In this document: piece after piece, positions 1-8,796 of the stretch
Numbering within the stretch: position 1 is the first letter of the stretch
Layout: each line of letters opens with the position of its first letter
Source: Rhizobium sp. Leaf306
GTDB taxonomy: Bacteria > Pseudomonadota > Alphaproteobacteria > Rhizobiales > Rhizobiaceae
Direction: 5' to 3'
DNA: 64,000 bases
NCBI RefSeq assembly: GCF_001423425.1
Contig: NZ_LMNX01000006.1
Coordinates: forward strand, 64,390 to 128,389
Notes under the pieces: generated by a model
The model's input: only the letters and a program-made list of their open reading frames with translations
Databases searched by the model: none
Told to the model about the DNA's origin: nothing
Program-made: the position numbers and the translations under genes

Positions 1-711
1 GGCCTTCTCCTCATCCATGCCGGACATGACGCGGGCAAGGAAAACCGCTGAAAGCAGGTCTCCGAGCCCGTTGGGGGCGTGGTCGATCAGCCGGTGTTCA
101 GCCAGAAGCGCATGATTGCCTGTTAGATAGAGATTGCCGGTACTGCCGGTCATCATCGGCACGGCCGAGGTCACCAGCATCCGCGGCGGCCCGAGCGCGA
201 TTGCCGCCTCCATGATCGCATTGTTGTCATCGAGCGGTGCACCCGAGAGCCAGGCAAGCTCGTATCGGTTCGGCGTGGCGATGGTGGCAAGCGGCAGAAG
301 CTCGTCGCGGATCGCTTCGGCTGTCGGCTGCGGGATATAGAGCCCGCCGAGATCACCCATCACGGGATCGCAGACATAGATAAGGTCCGGGTTGTTTCTC
401 CGCAGCGCCTCGATCAGTCGTGCCACGGCGCGCGGCTGCGCGGCATTTCCGAAATACCCGGTCAGCACCGCCTTCACTTCGCCGAGCCATGGCGCCCGGA
501 TAAGATCGTCTATAGCCTTGTCGAAATCCGATTCGGGAAACGTCAGGCGCGTCGAAGGACCGTGCCCTGGATGCCAGGGCAGCACGACGGTCGGCATGGC
601 CCAGACGGGATATCCCAGGGTCTCGAGCGCGAAGACGGCGGCCCGGTTACCGACCGAGCCACGGATCACATGGCTGGAAATGACGATGACCGCGCCTGAA
701 TTACCCTGCAT
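1..711 (-). CDS. pdxY: Pyridoxal kinase PdxY, C-terminus cut by window edge
   Basis: Phosphorylates pyridoxal and related B6 vitamers to the 5'-phosphate in the cytoplasm (PLP salvage). The frame reads from an ATG at 711 to the first base, giving 237 codons. The family is usually near 285 residues, so roughly the last 45-50 are missing. Seen: N-terminal MQGNSGAVIVISSHV, the VCDPVMGD segment, TPNRYEL, and the ribokinase-type NGLGDLL catalytic motif near the visible end. It is divergent from the glutamate dehydrogenase gene, with a 176-bp gap. A minus-strand TTGACA (complement of 763-768) could be its -35, but no good -10 follows. Family assignment is firm; PdxY rather than PdxK is by overall resemblance. 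Confidence 0.9.
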   Translation of the reverse strand, partial: MQGNSGAVIVISSHVIRGSVGNRAAVFALETLGYPVWAMPTVVLPWHPGHGPSTRLTFPESDFDKAIDDLIRAPWLGEVKAVLTGYFGNAAQPRAVARLIEALRRNNPDLIYVCDPVMGDLGGLYIPQPTAEAIRDELLPLATIATPNRYELAWLSGAPLDDNNAIMEAAIALGPPRMLVTSAVPMMTGSTGNLYLTGNHALLAEHRLIDHAPNGLGDLLSAVFLARVMSGMDEEKA

Positions 712-887
712 GATGCTTGCTTTCGACGTTATCGAACCGTTGATCGGATCTCTGTGTCGGCATGTCAACAAGACGTGACACGCCTATGACAAATTCCAGC
801 CGCAAGCACCGGTGAGACACCGCGGCAAAGCATAATGACATTGGCTGCGTTTTATCGCACGTTGAGAAAAAATTTAGGGAGAGACAG

Positions 888-3800
888 ATGGCAGGCCGGC
901 AAAACCCGAAGCGGGACAAGCAGATCGAGAAGGCGGGCAAGATTGCGGCCGCTTCCGGCATGGAGGACCATCTCGATCCCTTCCTGATCTTCAGCCGCGC
1001 CAGCAGTGACGATCTCGAAAACTACACGCCCGAAATGCTCGCACTCTGCGCCGGGCATGCCGCCAGACGGCTGAAAGCCTGGACGCGCATGAAGGCCGAC
1101 GTCACGATCGAGACACTCGATGGCGTCGAGCCCGATGGAATGCCCGTTTCGATCATTACGGTGATCGATCGCAACATGCCCTTCCTGTTCGATTCGGTCA
1201 TGGGTGAGGTGACGACGGCCTATCGCGACCTCACGATGGCCGTCCATCCGATCCTCGTCATCGAACCCGGCAAGCAGCCGACGCTTCACTCGAGCGAGCG
1301 ACCCGGCGACCCGGCCCATCACGTCAGCCTGATCCAGATCCATGTGCCTCAGCTCAACGACGAGCAAGCCGACGGGCTGGTCGAGCGAATCCGCTTTGTT
1401 CTTAACCAGGTGCACCAGGCCATTACCGGCTGGTCCGCGATGCTCGGCGTTCTCAAAGACGCCCAGGCCCAACTCGTCAACGCTAAAAAAGGCAAGAAGG
1501 CCGATGCCGACGAGGCGTATGCTTTTCTCGACTGGCTCAGGAACGACAATTTCACCTTCCTCGGCATGCGCGAATACACCTATTCGGGCAAGGGCGCCGA
1601 TGCCAAGGTGGAGCGCGGCAAGGGCAGGGGCCTCGGCATTCTGTCCGATCCGGATGTGCTCGTCCTGCGTCAGGGCAAGGATCAGGTCACGACGACGCCA
1701 GAAATCCTCGAATTTCTCGACGGCCCGGATTTCCTCATCGTCGCCAAGGCCAACGTCAAATCCGTCGTGCACCGTCGCGCCTATATGGATTACGTCGGGG
1801 TGAAGCGCTTCGATGAGAAGGGCAATGTGGTCGGCGAACTGCGCATCGTCGGCCTGTTCACCTCCACTGCCTATACCCAGTCCGTCCGCGACGTGCCGCT
1901 GCTGCGCGCAAAGATCGCCCGTATTGAAAAGAATTTCGGGTTCGATCCGGAAAGCCATTCGGGCCGCATGCTCGAAAACACGCTGGAATCCTACCCGCGC
2001 GACGATCTCTTCCAGATCGATCTCGACGTGCTCTCGAGCTTCTGCGAACAGATCATGGAGCTGAGCGAGAGGCCGCGCGTGCGCGTGCTGCCGCGTATCG
2101 ACCATTTCGACCGTTTCGTTTCGGTCATCGTCTACGTGCCGCGCGAGGATTATAATTCGATCGTCCGCGAAAAGGTCGGCGCATATCTCTGCGAGATCTT
2201 CGACGGCCACGTCTCGGCCTATTACCCGGCCTTCCCGGAAGCCCGCGTTGCCCGCGTCCATATGATCATTGGTCGCAGCGGCGGCAAGACGCCGCGTGTC
2301 GCGCAGGCAAAGCTCGAGGAGGCTGTGCGCCTTATCGCGACGCCGTGGGAAGACAGGTTCGCATTGCTTGCGGAAGACGGACCCCGCCTGTCCGTCACCC
2401 GCGCTTTCCAGGAAGCGTTCTCGCCGGAAGAGACCTTTGCCGACCTTCCCGATATTGCCGCCTGCGCGGCGGGTGAAACAATCCGCATCGACTTCTACCG
2501 GCGCCCCGGTGACGATGCCAATACCGTTTCGCTAAAGATCTTCCACCGCGACCAGCATCTTTCCCTGTCGCGCCGCGTGCCGCTTCTCGAAAATCTCGGC
2601 TTTCACGTGGTCAGCGAGCAGACATTCGAAATCCACGCCGGCCCCCAGGCGGACCGGATCGTGCTGCACGACATGGAACTGCAGCTCGAAGGCGCCCGTG
2701 AGATCGATCTCGCGCGCGAAGGACAGCGGCTCGAAGACGCGTTCCTCAAAGCCTTCGAGGGATTGATCGACAATGACGGCTTCAACCGACTCGTTCTGCT
2801 TGCCGGTCTTTCCGCCCGCGAAGTGACCGTGCTGCGCGCCTATGCCCGCTATTTGCGCCAGGCCGGCATCGTCTACTCGCAGACCTACATTGCCGATACG
2901 CTCAACAAGTATCCGGAAATCTCCGCCGCCGTCTTCCGCCTGTTCCGCGACGGGTTCGATCCGAAGATTGCCGAAAAGACCCGCATCAAGAAGCTGACCG
3001 AGCTGCACGAGACGATCGAGGAAGCACTCGGCAACGTGCCGAACCTTGACGAGGACCGCACACTGCGCCGGTTCGTCAACGCGATCGACGCGACGCTTCG
3101 CACCAATTACTTCCAGGTGGACGAGAACGGCGGCGCAAAGCCGATGCTGGCGTTCAAGCTTGATCCTGACATGCTCGACGGCCTGCCGGAGCCGCGCCCG
3201 TTCCGCGAAATCTTCGTCTACGGCACCGAAGTAGAAGGCGTTCACCTGCGCTTTGGCAAGGTCGCACGAGGCGGCATCCGCTGGTCGGACCGCGGCGAGG
3301 ATTATCGCACCGAAGTGCTGGGCCTTGTGAAGGCACAGCAGGTCAAGAATGCCGTCATCGTTCCCGTCGGCGCAAAGGGCGGCTTCTTCCCGAAGATGCT
3401 TCCCTCAGCCGCCTCGCGCGACGCCTTCTTCAACGCCGGCAAGGAAGCCTACAAGACCTATATCCGCACGCTTCTATCGGTTACCGACAACATCATCGAC
3501 GGAGAAGTCGTCCCGCCCGAAAACACGCTGCGCATCGACGGGGACGATCCTTACTTCGTCGTCGCTGCCGATAAGGGAACGGCAACCTTCTCCGACACCG
3601 CCAACGGACTGGCGCAGGAAGCCGGCTTCTGGCTGGATGACGCCTTCGCATCGGGCGGCTCGGCCGGCTACGACCACAAGAAGATGGGCATCACCGCCCG
3701 CGGCGCCTGGGAAGCGGTCAAGCGGCATTTCCGCGAAAAGGACATCGACATCCAGACGACGCCGTTCTCGGTCGCCGGTGTCGGCGACATGTCGGGCGAC

Positions 3801-5651
3801 GTGTTCGGCAACGGCATGCTTCTGTCGGAAAAGATCCGCCTGATCGCCGCCTTCGACCACCGCGACATCTTTATCGATCCGGATCCGGATATCGAAAAAT
3901 CCTTCGCCGAGCGAAGCCGCATGTTCGCCCTTGCCCGCTCCAGCTGGCAGGATTACGACCGCTCGACGCTCTCTGAAGGCGCGATGATCATCTCGCGCAC
4001 GGAAAAATCCGTAAAGCTGACCAAACAGGCGGCAGCGGCGATCGGCTTCGACAAGATGACGGCCTCGCCCTTCGAGATTCTGACGGCGATCCTGAAAAGC
4101 AAGGTGGATCTTCTCTGGTTCGGCGGCATCGGCACCTATATCAAGGCCGCGTCCGAAACCGATACCGAAGTGGGCGACCGCGCCAATGATCCGATCCGCA
4201 TCACGGCCGCGGAAGTCGGTGCCAGCGTCATCGGCGAGGGTGCCAATCTTGGCGTCACCCAGAAGGGCCGCATCGCCTATTCGCTTGCCGGCGGGCGCTG
4301 CAATTCCGACGCGATCGACAATTCCGCGGGCGTCAATTCGTCCGACGTCGAGGTCAATATCAAGATCGCGCTCAATCCGGCCATGCAGGACGGCAGGCTG
4401 ACTCGCGCCAAGCGCAACACGCTGCTCGCCTCCATGACGGAAGACGTGGGTCATCTCGTCTTGCGCAACAACTACCTGCAACCGCTGGCGATTTCGCTCG
4501 TCGAGCGCAAGGGTGCCGCCAATCGCGAGCAGCTAGCCCGCCTGATGTCGGTCCTCGAAAGCGAAGGGCGGCTGAACCGCAAGGTCGAAACGCTGCCCGA
4601 CGATGTCGAACTTGCCGAGCGCTATGCCAGCGGCCGGCCGCTGACACGACCGGAGATCGGCGTGCTCGTCTCCTACTCGAAGATCGTCCTGTTCGACGCC
4701 CTGATCGACAGCACCATCCCCGACGACCCGTATTTCGCATCCGTGCTGAAAGCCTATTTCCCGGCGAAGATGCAGAAGGCTTATGCCGCCGATATTGCCG
4801 GCCACCGCCTGCACCGCGAGATCGTCGCGACGGCGCTGGCAAACGAAGCCATCAACCGCGGAGGACCGGGCTTTATCCACATGATGAGCGACATGACGGG
4901 CGCCACCGCGGCCAATGTCGTGAAGGCACTCTTCCTCGTTCGCGACGGCTTCGATCTGGAGAATATCTGGGCCGAAATCGACCAGCTGGATGGCAAGATC
5001 TCCGGCCGGGTTCAGAATGATCTCTACGCCCAGGTTACCCGCATCATCGGCATCGGCACCTATCTCGCGCTCCAGACGCAGATCGGCACGACGGAACTGA
5101 CTGATGCCATCGCCAGGCTCAGGGCCGCCATCAAGGGGCTGCGCGCCACCGTGACCGACGATATCATCGCCGAAACGGGCCCGCTTGCCGCAGAACTTGA
5201 GGCCGAAGGTGCGCCGTCCGGTCTCGTGAAAGAGATACGCCTGCTATCGGCACTCGTCATCGTGCCGGAGATCATGCGGATTGCCGACCGGACGGGCGAA
5301 AGCATGGCGCGCGCTATCGAGAGCTATTTCGCCGTCACCGAGACGTTCCGCGTCAACCGGCTGATTGTGGCCGGCGAGCGGATCGGCACAAGCGACCATT
5401 ACGAAAGCCTGGCGCTGTCACGCAGCCTGCAACAGCTTGCCTCGGCCCGCCGGGACATCGTCATTGCCGTCTTGACCGAGCACCGCAAGGACAAGAAGCC
5501 GGTGGAGGCCTGGATCGCTGGCGATCGACTGCGCGTCAACCGCATCGGCGCCGAACTGATGAGCCTCAGCGAAAGCGGCGATCTGACGCTCTCTAAGATC
5601 TCCGTCGCCGCCGGCCTGCTGGGAGATCTGGCGCACGCACGGTCGGCTTGA
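888..5651 (+). CDS. NAD-specific glutamate dehydrogenase, large (about 180 kDa) class
   Basis: Oxidative deamination of glutamate to 2-oxoglutarate with NAD+, linking amino-acid catabolism to the TCA cycle. At 1587 residues it fits the large NAD-GDH class (called GdhB in Pseudomonas, GdhZ in Caulobacter). A long N-terminal region with ACT-like regulatory segments precedes the dehydrogenase core. The core carries GKVARGGIRWSDR and the GAKGGFFPK substrate-lysine motif near residue 830, followed by the Rossmann region with GVGDMSGDVFGNG. The ATG at 888 follows AGGGAGAGACAG, a good Shine-Dalgarno. In Caulobacter the homologue also affects cell division; nothing here tests that. The MFS gene starts 25 bp downstream, so they may be co-transcribed. 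Confidence 0.96.
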   Translation: MAGRQNPKRDKQIEKAGKIAAASGMEDHLDPFLIFSRASSDDLENYTPEMLALCAGHAARRLKAWTRMKADVTIETLDGVEPDGMPVSIITVIDRNMPFLFDSVMGEVTTAYRDLTMAVHPILVIEPGKQPTLHSSERPGDPAHHVSLIQIHVPQLNDEQADGLVERIRFVLNQVHQAITGWSAMLGVLKDAQAQLVNAKKGKKADADEAYAFLDWLRNDNFTFLGMREYTYSGKGADAKVERGKGRGLGILSDPDVLVLRQGKDQVTTTPEILEFLDGPDFLIVAKANVKSVVHRRAYMDYVGVKRFDEKGNVVGELRIVGLFTSTAYTQSVRDVPLLRAKIARIEKNFGFDPESHSGRMLENTLESYPRDDLFQIDLDVLSSFCEQIMELSERPRVRVLPRIDHFDRFVSVIVYVPREDYNSIVREKVGAYLCEIFDGHVSAYYPAFPEARVARVHMIIGRSGGKTPRVAQAKLEEAVRLIATPWEDRFALLAEDGPRLSVTRAFQEAFSPEETFADLPDIAACAAGETIRIDFYRRPGDDANTVSLKIFHRDQHLSLSRRVPLLENLGFHVVSEQTFEIHAGPQADRIVLHDMELQLEGAREIDLAREGQRLEDAFLKAFEGLIDNDGFNRLVLLAGLSAREVTVLRAYARYLRQAGIVYSQTYIADTLNKYPEISAAVFRLFRDGFDPKIAEKTRIKKLTELHETIEEALGNVPNLDEDRTLRRFVNAIDATLRTNYFQVDENGGAKPMLAFKLDPDMLDGLPEPRPFREIFVYGTEVEGVHLRFGKVARGGIRWSDRGEDYRTEVLGLVKAQQVKNAVIVPVGAKGGFFPKMLPSAASRDAFFNAGKEAYKTYIRTLLSVTDNIIDGEVVPPENTLRIDGDDPYFVVAADKGTATFSDTANGLAQEAGFWLDDAFASGGSAGYDHKKMGITARGAWEAVKRHFREKDIDIQTTPFSVAGVGDMSGDVFGNGMLLSEKIRLIAAFDHRDIFIDPDPDIEKSFAERSRMFALARSSWQDYDRSTLSEGAMIISRTEKSVKLTKQAAAAIGFDKMTASPFEILTAILKSKVDLLWFGGIGTYIKAASETDTEVGDRANDPIRITAAEVGASVIGEGANLGVTQKGRIAYSLAGGRCNSDAIDNSAGVNSSDVEVNIKIALNPAMQDGRLTRAKRNTLLASMTEDVGHLVLRNNYLQPLAISLVERKGAANREQLARLMSVLESEGRLNRKVETLPDDVELAERYASGRPLTRPEIGVLVSYSKIVLFDALIDSTIPDDPYFASVLKAYFPAKMQKAYAADIAGHRLHREIVATALANEAINRGGPGFIHMMSDMTGATAANVVKALFLVRDGFDLENIWAEIDQLDGKISGRVQNDLYAQVTRIIGIGTYLALQTQIGTTELTDAIARLRAAIKGLRATVTDDIIAETGPLAAELEAEGAPSGLVKEIRLLSALVIVPEIMRIADRTGESMARAIESYFAVTETFRVNRLIVAGERIGTSDHYESLALSRSLQQLASARRDIVIAVLTEHRKDKKPVEAWIAGDRLRVNRIGAELMSLSESGDLTLSKISVAAGLLGDLAHARSA

Positions 5652-5676
5652 GGGCAGGGGCTTCGGGGAAAACAAG

Positions 5677-7065
5677 ATGGCCGAGACAGGACTTGACGAG
5701 GCGCCGGCTAAACCAGGCCGGCGCGGCATCTGGGGCTGGATGCTGTTCGACTGGGCAGCACAGCCGTTCTTTACCGTTGTCATCACCTTCATCTTCGGCC
5801 CGTATTTCGTCGCGCGCCTCACCGACGACCCGATCTCCGCCCAGACCACCTGGAGCAACATGGCGACGGCATCCTCCGTCGTCATCGCCATCCTGTCTCC
5901 GATCCTGGGCTCGATCGCCGATCAGTCGGGCGCCAGAAAGCCATGGATCGCAAGCTTTGCACTGATCAAGGTCGCAAGCCTCGTCATGCTTTGGCAGGCG
6001 GCACCCGGCTCGCCGCTCACCCTGCCGGTCACCTGCATCATCCTTGCCTCGATCGCGGCCGAATTTTCGATCGTCTTCAACGATTCCATGATGCCGCGTC
6101 TGGTGTCCAAGGTCGATATCGGCAGGGTCTCGAACATCGCCTGGGGTCTGGGTTATCTCGGCGGCATGACCGTGCTGATCGCGGTCGTCGCGCTGCTTGC
6201 AGCCAATCCGGAAACGGGCCTGACGCTGATCGGCATTCCGCCGCTGTTCGGTCTTGATCCGACGCTCGGCGAGGACGCCCGCATCACCGGCCCGATCGCG
6301 GCGATCTGGTATCTTCTGTTCATCTTGCCGATGTTCCTCTTCACGCCGGACGCCCCGAAAGGGCTGCCTCTCGCAAAGGCCGTCGGCTCCGGCTTCCGTG
6401 AACTTGCAGGCACCTTGCGTGAACTTAAGCATCGCCCCGGCATCATCCGTTTCCTGATTGCCCGCATGCTCTATCAGGATGGCGTCAACGGCCTGATCAT
6501 TCTCGGCGGCACGTTTGCGGCCGCAATGTTCGGCTGGGCGACCATTGAGATCGGCATCTACGGCATCATCCTGAATGTCGTGGCGATCTTCGGTTGTATC
6601 GCCGCCGGGGTCCTCGACCGCGTGCTCGGATCAAAGACTGTCGTGGTTACAAGTCTAGTCCTGCTGTTGATCGCAACGCTCGGCATCGTTTCCACCAGCC
6701 CGGGTGAGGTCTTCTTCGGCCTGATGCCGCTTTCCATGGAGGATTCAGGCGGTATGTTCGGCACCGCGGCGGAAAAGGCCTACATTCTGTTCGGGCTTCT
6801 GATCGGTGCCGCCTTCGGCCCGGTCCAGGCCTCGTCGCGGTCATACCTTGCCCGCAGCATCGATGTGTCGGAGGCCGGCCGCTATTTCGGCATTTACGCG
6901 CTGTCTGGACGCGCCACGAGCTTTCTCGCAACGCTGTCATTTTCCATCGTCACCTATGCAACGGGCTCGGCCCATCTTGGTATGGCGACGCTGACAGTCT
7001 TTCTCGGCACCGGCCTTATCCTGCTTCTGACCGTGCCCTATCCGGCCGACAGATCGGCCGGATAG
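5677..7065 (+). CDS. MFS transporter, UMF1/Atg22-like family
   Basis: Inner-membrane permease of 462 residues, about 12 hydrophobic segments. N-terminal GWMLFDWAAQPFFTVV followed by GPYFVARL and ILGSIADQSGARKPW is characteristic of the UMF1 (Atg22-like) branch of the major facilitator superfamily. Substrate is unknown; yeast Atg22 exports amino acids from the vacuole, but that cannot be transferred here. It begins 25 bp after the glutamate dehydrogenase stop and ends 17 bp before the convergent purH stop. No terminator hairpin is visible in the short convergent gap. Confidence 0.85.
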   Translation: MAETGLDEAPAKPGRRGIWGWMLFDWAAQPFFTVVITFIFGPYFVARLTDDPISAQTTWSNMATASSVVIAILSPILGSIADQSGARKPWIASFALIKVASLVMLWQAAPGSPLTLPVTCIILASIAAEFSIVFNDSMMPRLVSKVDIGRVSNIAWGLGYLGGMTVLIAVVALLAANPETGLTLIGIPPLFGLDPTLGEDARITGPIAAIWYLLFILPMFLFTPDAPKGLPLAKAVGSGFRELAGTLRELKHRPGIIRFLIARMLYQDGVNGLIILGGTFAAAMFGWATIEIGIYGIILNVVAIFGCIAAGVLDRVLGSKTVVVTSLVLLLIATLGIVSTSPGEVFFGLMPLSMEDSGGMFGTAAEKAYILFGLLIGAAFGPVQASSRSYLARSIDVSEAGRYFGIYALSGRATSFLATLSFSIVTYATGSAHLGMATLTVFLGTGLILLLTVPYPADRSAG

Positions 7066-7082
7066 AAAGTTTTCGGCTCGGA

Positions 7083-8699
7083 TTAGTGCCGGAAGTGACG
7101 CATGCCGGTAAACACCATCGCCACACCATGCTCATCGGCGGCCGCAATCACTTCCGCATCGCGCATCGACCCGCCGGGCTGGATGACAGCGGTTGCGCCG
7201 GCAGCAATCGCCGAAAGCAGACCATCGGCAAACGGGAAGAAGGCTTCCGAAGCGACCGCTGACCCCTTGGTCATCGGCTCGGCCCAGCCCATCGCCTTCG
7301 CCGCATCTTCGGCCTTAAGGCCGGCGATGCGAGCGGAATCGATGCGGCTCATCTGGCCGGCGCCAATGCCTGCCGTCTGGCCGTCCTTGGCATAGACGAT
7401 GGCGTTGGACTTGACGTGCTTTGCCACCTTGTAGGCGAACTTCATGTCTTCAAGCTCGGTCGGCGTCGGTGCGCGCTTGGTCACGACCTTCAGATCGACA
7501 TCCTCGATGACACCGTTGTCGCGGCTTTGCACCAGAAGGCCGCCGGCAACGGTCTTTGCCGTAATGCCGCGCGAACGCGGGTCCGGCAGACCGCCGGTCA
7601 CCAGCAGGCGCAGGTTCTTCTTGGAAGCGATGATCGCCTTTGCCTCGTCGGAAACCTCGGGCGCGATGATCACTTCGGTAAACAGCTTGACGATCTCTTC
7701 CGCTGTCTCGGCATCGAGCAACTGGTTGAGCGCAATGATGCCGCCGAAGGCAGAGGTGCTGTCGCAGGCAAGCGCCCGCAGATAGGCGTCCCTCAGCGTC
7801 GAGCCGGTCGCGACGCCGCAAGGGTTGGCGTGCTTGATGATGGCACAAGCCGGTCCCTGATCGGCCGCAAATTCACCGATCAGCTCGAAGGCGCCATCGG
7901 TATCGTTGATGTTGTTGTAGGACAGCTGCTTACCCTGCAGCAGCACCGCCGTGGCAACGCCGGGGCGGTTCTCGCCAGTCACGTAGAAGCCGGCGCTCTG
8001 GTGCGGGTTCTCGCCGTAGCGCATGGCTTCCTTCAGCACGCCGCCGATCGTCCGATAGCTCGGCGTCTCGATCTCGAGCGCTTCGGCAAACCAGTTGGAG
8101 ATCGCCGTGTCATAGGCTGCGGTGCGGGCATAGGCCTTGGCGGCAAGCTTCTGGCGAAACGCATAGTCCGTCTCGCCGCCATTGGCCTGCAGCGCCTCGA
8201 TCAGGGCAGTGTAATCAGAGGGATCGGTGACGATCGTGACATAGGCATGGTTCTTGGCAGACGCACGGATCATCGCCGGGCCGCCGATATCGATATTCTC
8301 GACCGTCGTCGGATAGTCGCCGCCTGCCGCGCGCACTTCCTCGAACGGATAGAGGTTGATGACCGAAAGATCGATACTCTCGATGCCGTGTTTCTGCATC
8401 GCGGCGACATGCTCCTCGTCGTCGCGGATGGCGAGAAGGCCGCCATGCACGGTCGGATGCAGCGTCTTGACGCGACCGTCCATGATTTCAGGAAAACCCG
8501 TGACTTCGGAGACGTCGGTGACGGCAAGACCCGCGGCCGCGATCGCCTTGTGCGTGCCGCCGGTGGACAGAAGCTTTACACCCTGTTCGGTCAGCGCCTT
8601 GGCGAGCTCGATGATGCCGGCCTTGTCGGACACGGAAAGAAGCGCTGTGCGGATCTTGACGCGGTCGGGCGCTGGGATTTTCTTGGATGCGACGGCCAT
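7083..8699 (-). CDS. purH: Bifunctional AICAR formyltransferase / IMP cyclohydrolase
   Basis: Catalyses the last two steps of purine biosynthesis: formylation of AICAR with 10-formyl-THF and closure to IMP. The 538 residues match the family length. The N-terminal MGS-like cyclohydrolase domain shows LSVSDKAGI and MDGRVKTLHP (73-82). The transformylase domain has the catalytic Lys-His pair in IIKHANPCGVA (K289, H290). The ATG at 8699 is preceded on the minus strand by AGGAGAGACC. It is the last gene of a minus-strand run htpX-rsmB-heparinase-like-purH, but the 97-bp gap before it leaves room for its own promoter. Confidence 0.97.
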   Translation of the reverse strand: MAVASKKIPAPDRVKIRTALLSVSDKAGIIELAKALTEQGVKLLSTGGTHKAIAAAGLAVTDVSEVTGFPEIMDGRVKTLHPTVHGGLLAIRDDEEHVAAMQKHGIESIDLSVINLYPFEEVRAAGGDYPTTVENIDIGGPAMIRASAKNHAYVTIVTDPSDYTALIEALQANGGETDYAFRQKLAAKAYARTAAYDTAISNWFAEALEIETPSYRTIGGVLKEAMRYGENPHQSAGFYVTGENRPGVATAVLLQGKQLSYNNINDTDGAFELIGEFAADQGPACAIIKHANPCGVATGSTLRDAYLRALACDSTSAFGGIIALNQLLDAETAEEIVKLFTEVIIAPEVSDEAKAIIASKKNLRLLVTGGLPDPRSRGITAKTVAGGLLVQSRDNGVIEDVDLKVVTKRAPTPTELEDMKFAYKVAKHVKSNAIVYAKDGQTAGIGAGQMSRIDSARIAGLKAEDAAKAMGWAEPMTKGSAVASEAFFPFADGLLSAIAAGATAVIQPGGSMRDAEVIAAADEHGVAMVFTGMRHFRH

Positions 8700-8796
8700 C
8701 GGTCTCTCCTGAAAGAGGGTGCCCCGAAAGGGCTAAAAGGGATTGGGCGCCGGTTAGCACAGCTACCCCTTCAGGGAAACCCTATTCCAACCAGGG

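Noticed and set aside
852..2261. 469-codon open frame opposite the glutamate dehydrogenase gene
   Set aside because: Antisense shadow of a high-GC coding region; composition without recognisable domains.
2604..2609. CACGTG core inside the glutamate dehydrogenase gene
   Set aside because: Only one arm resembles parS; the other side has five mismatches.
3474..4481. 335-codon frame opposite the glutamate dehydrogenase gene
   Set aside because: Shadow frame; no motif or plausible ribosome site.
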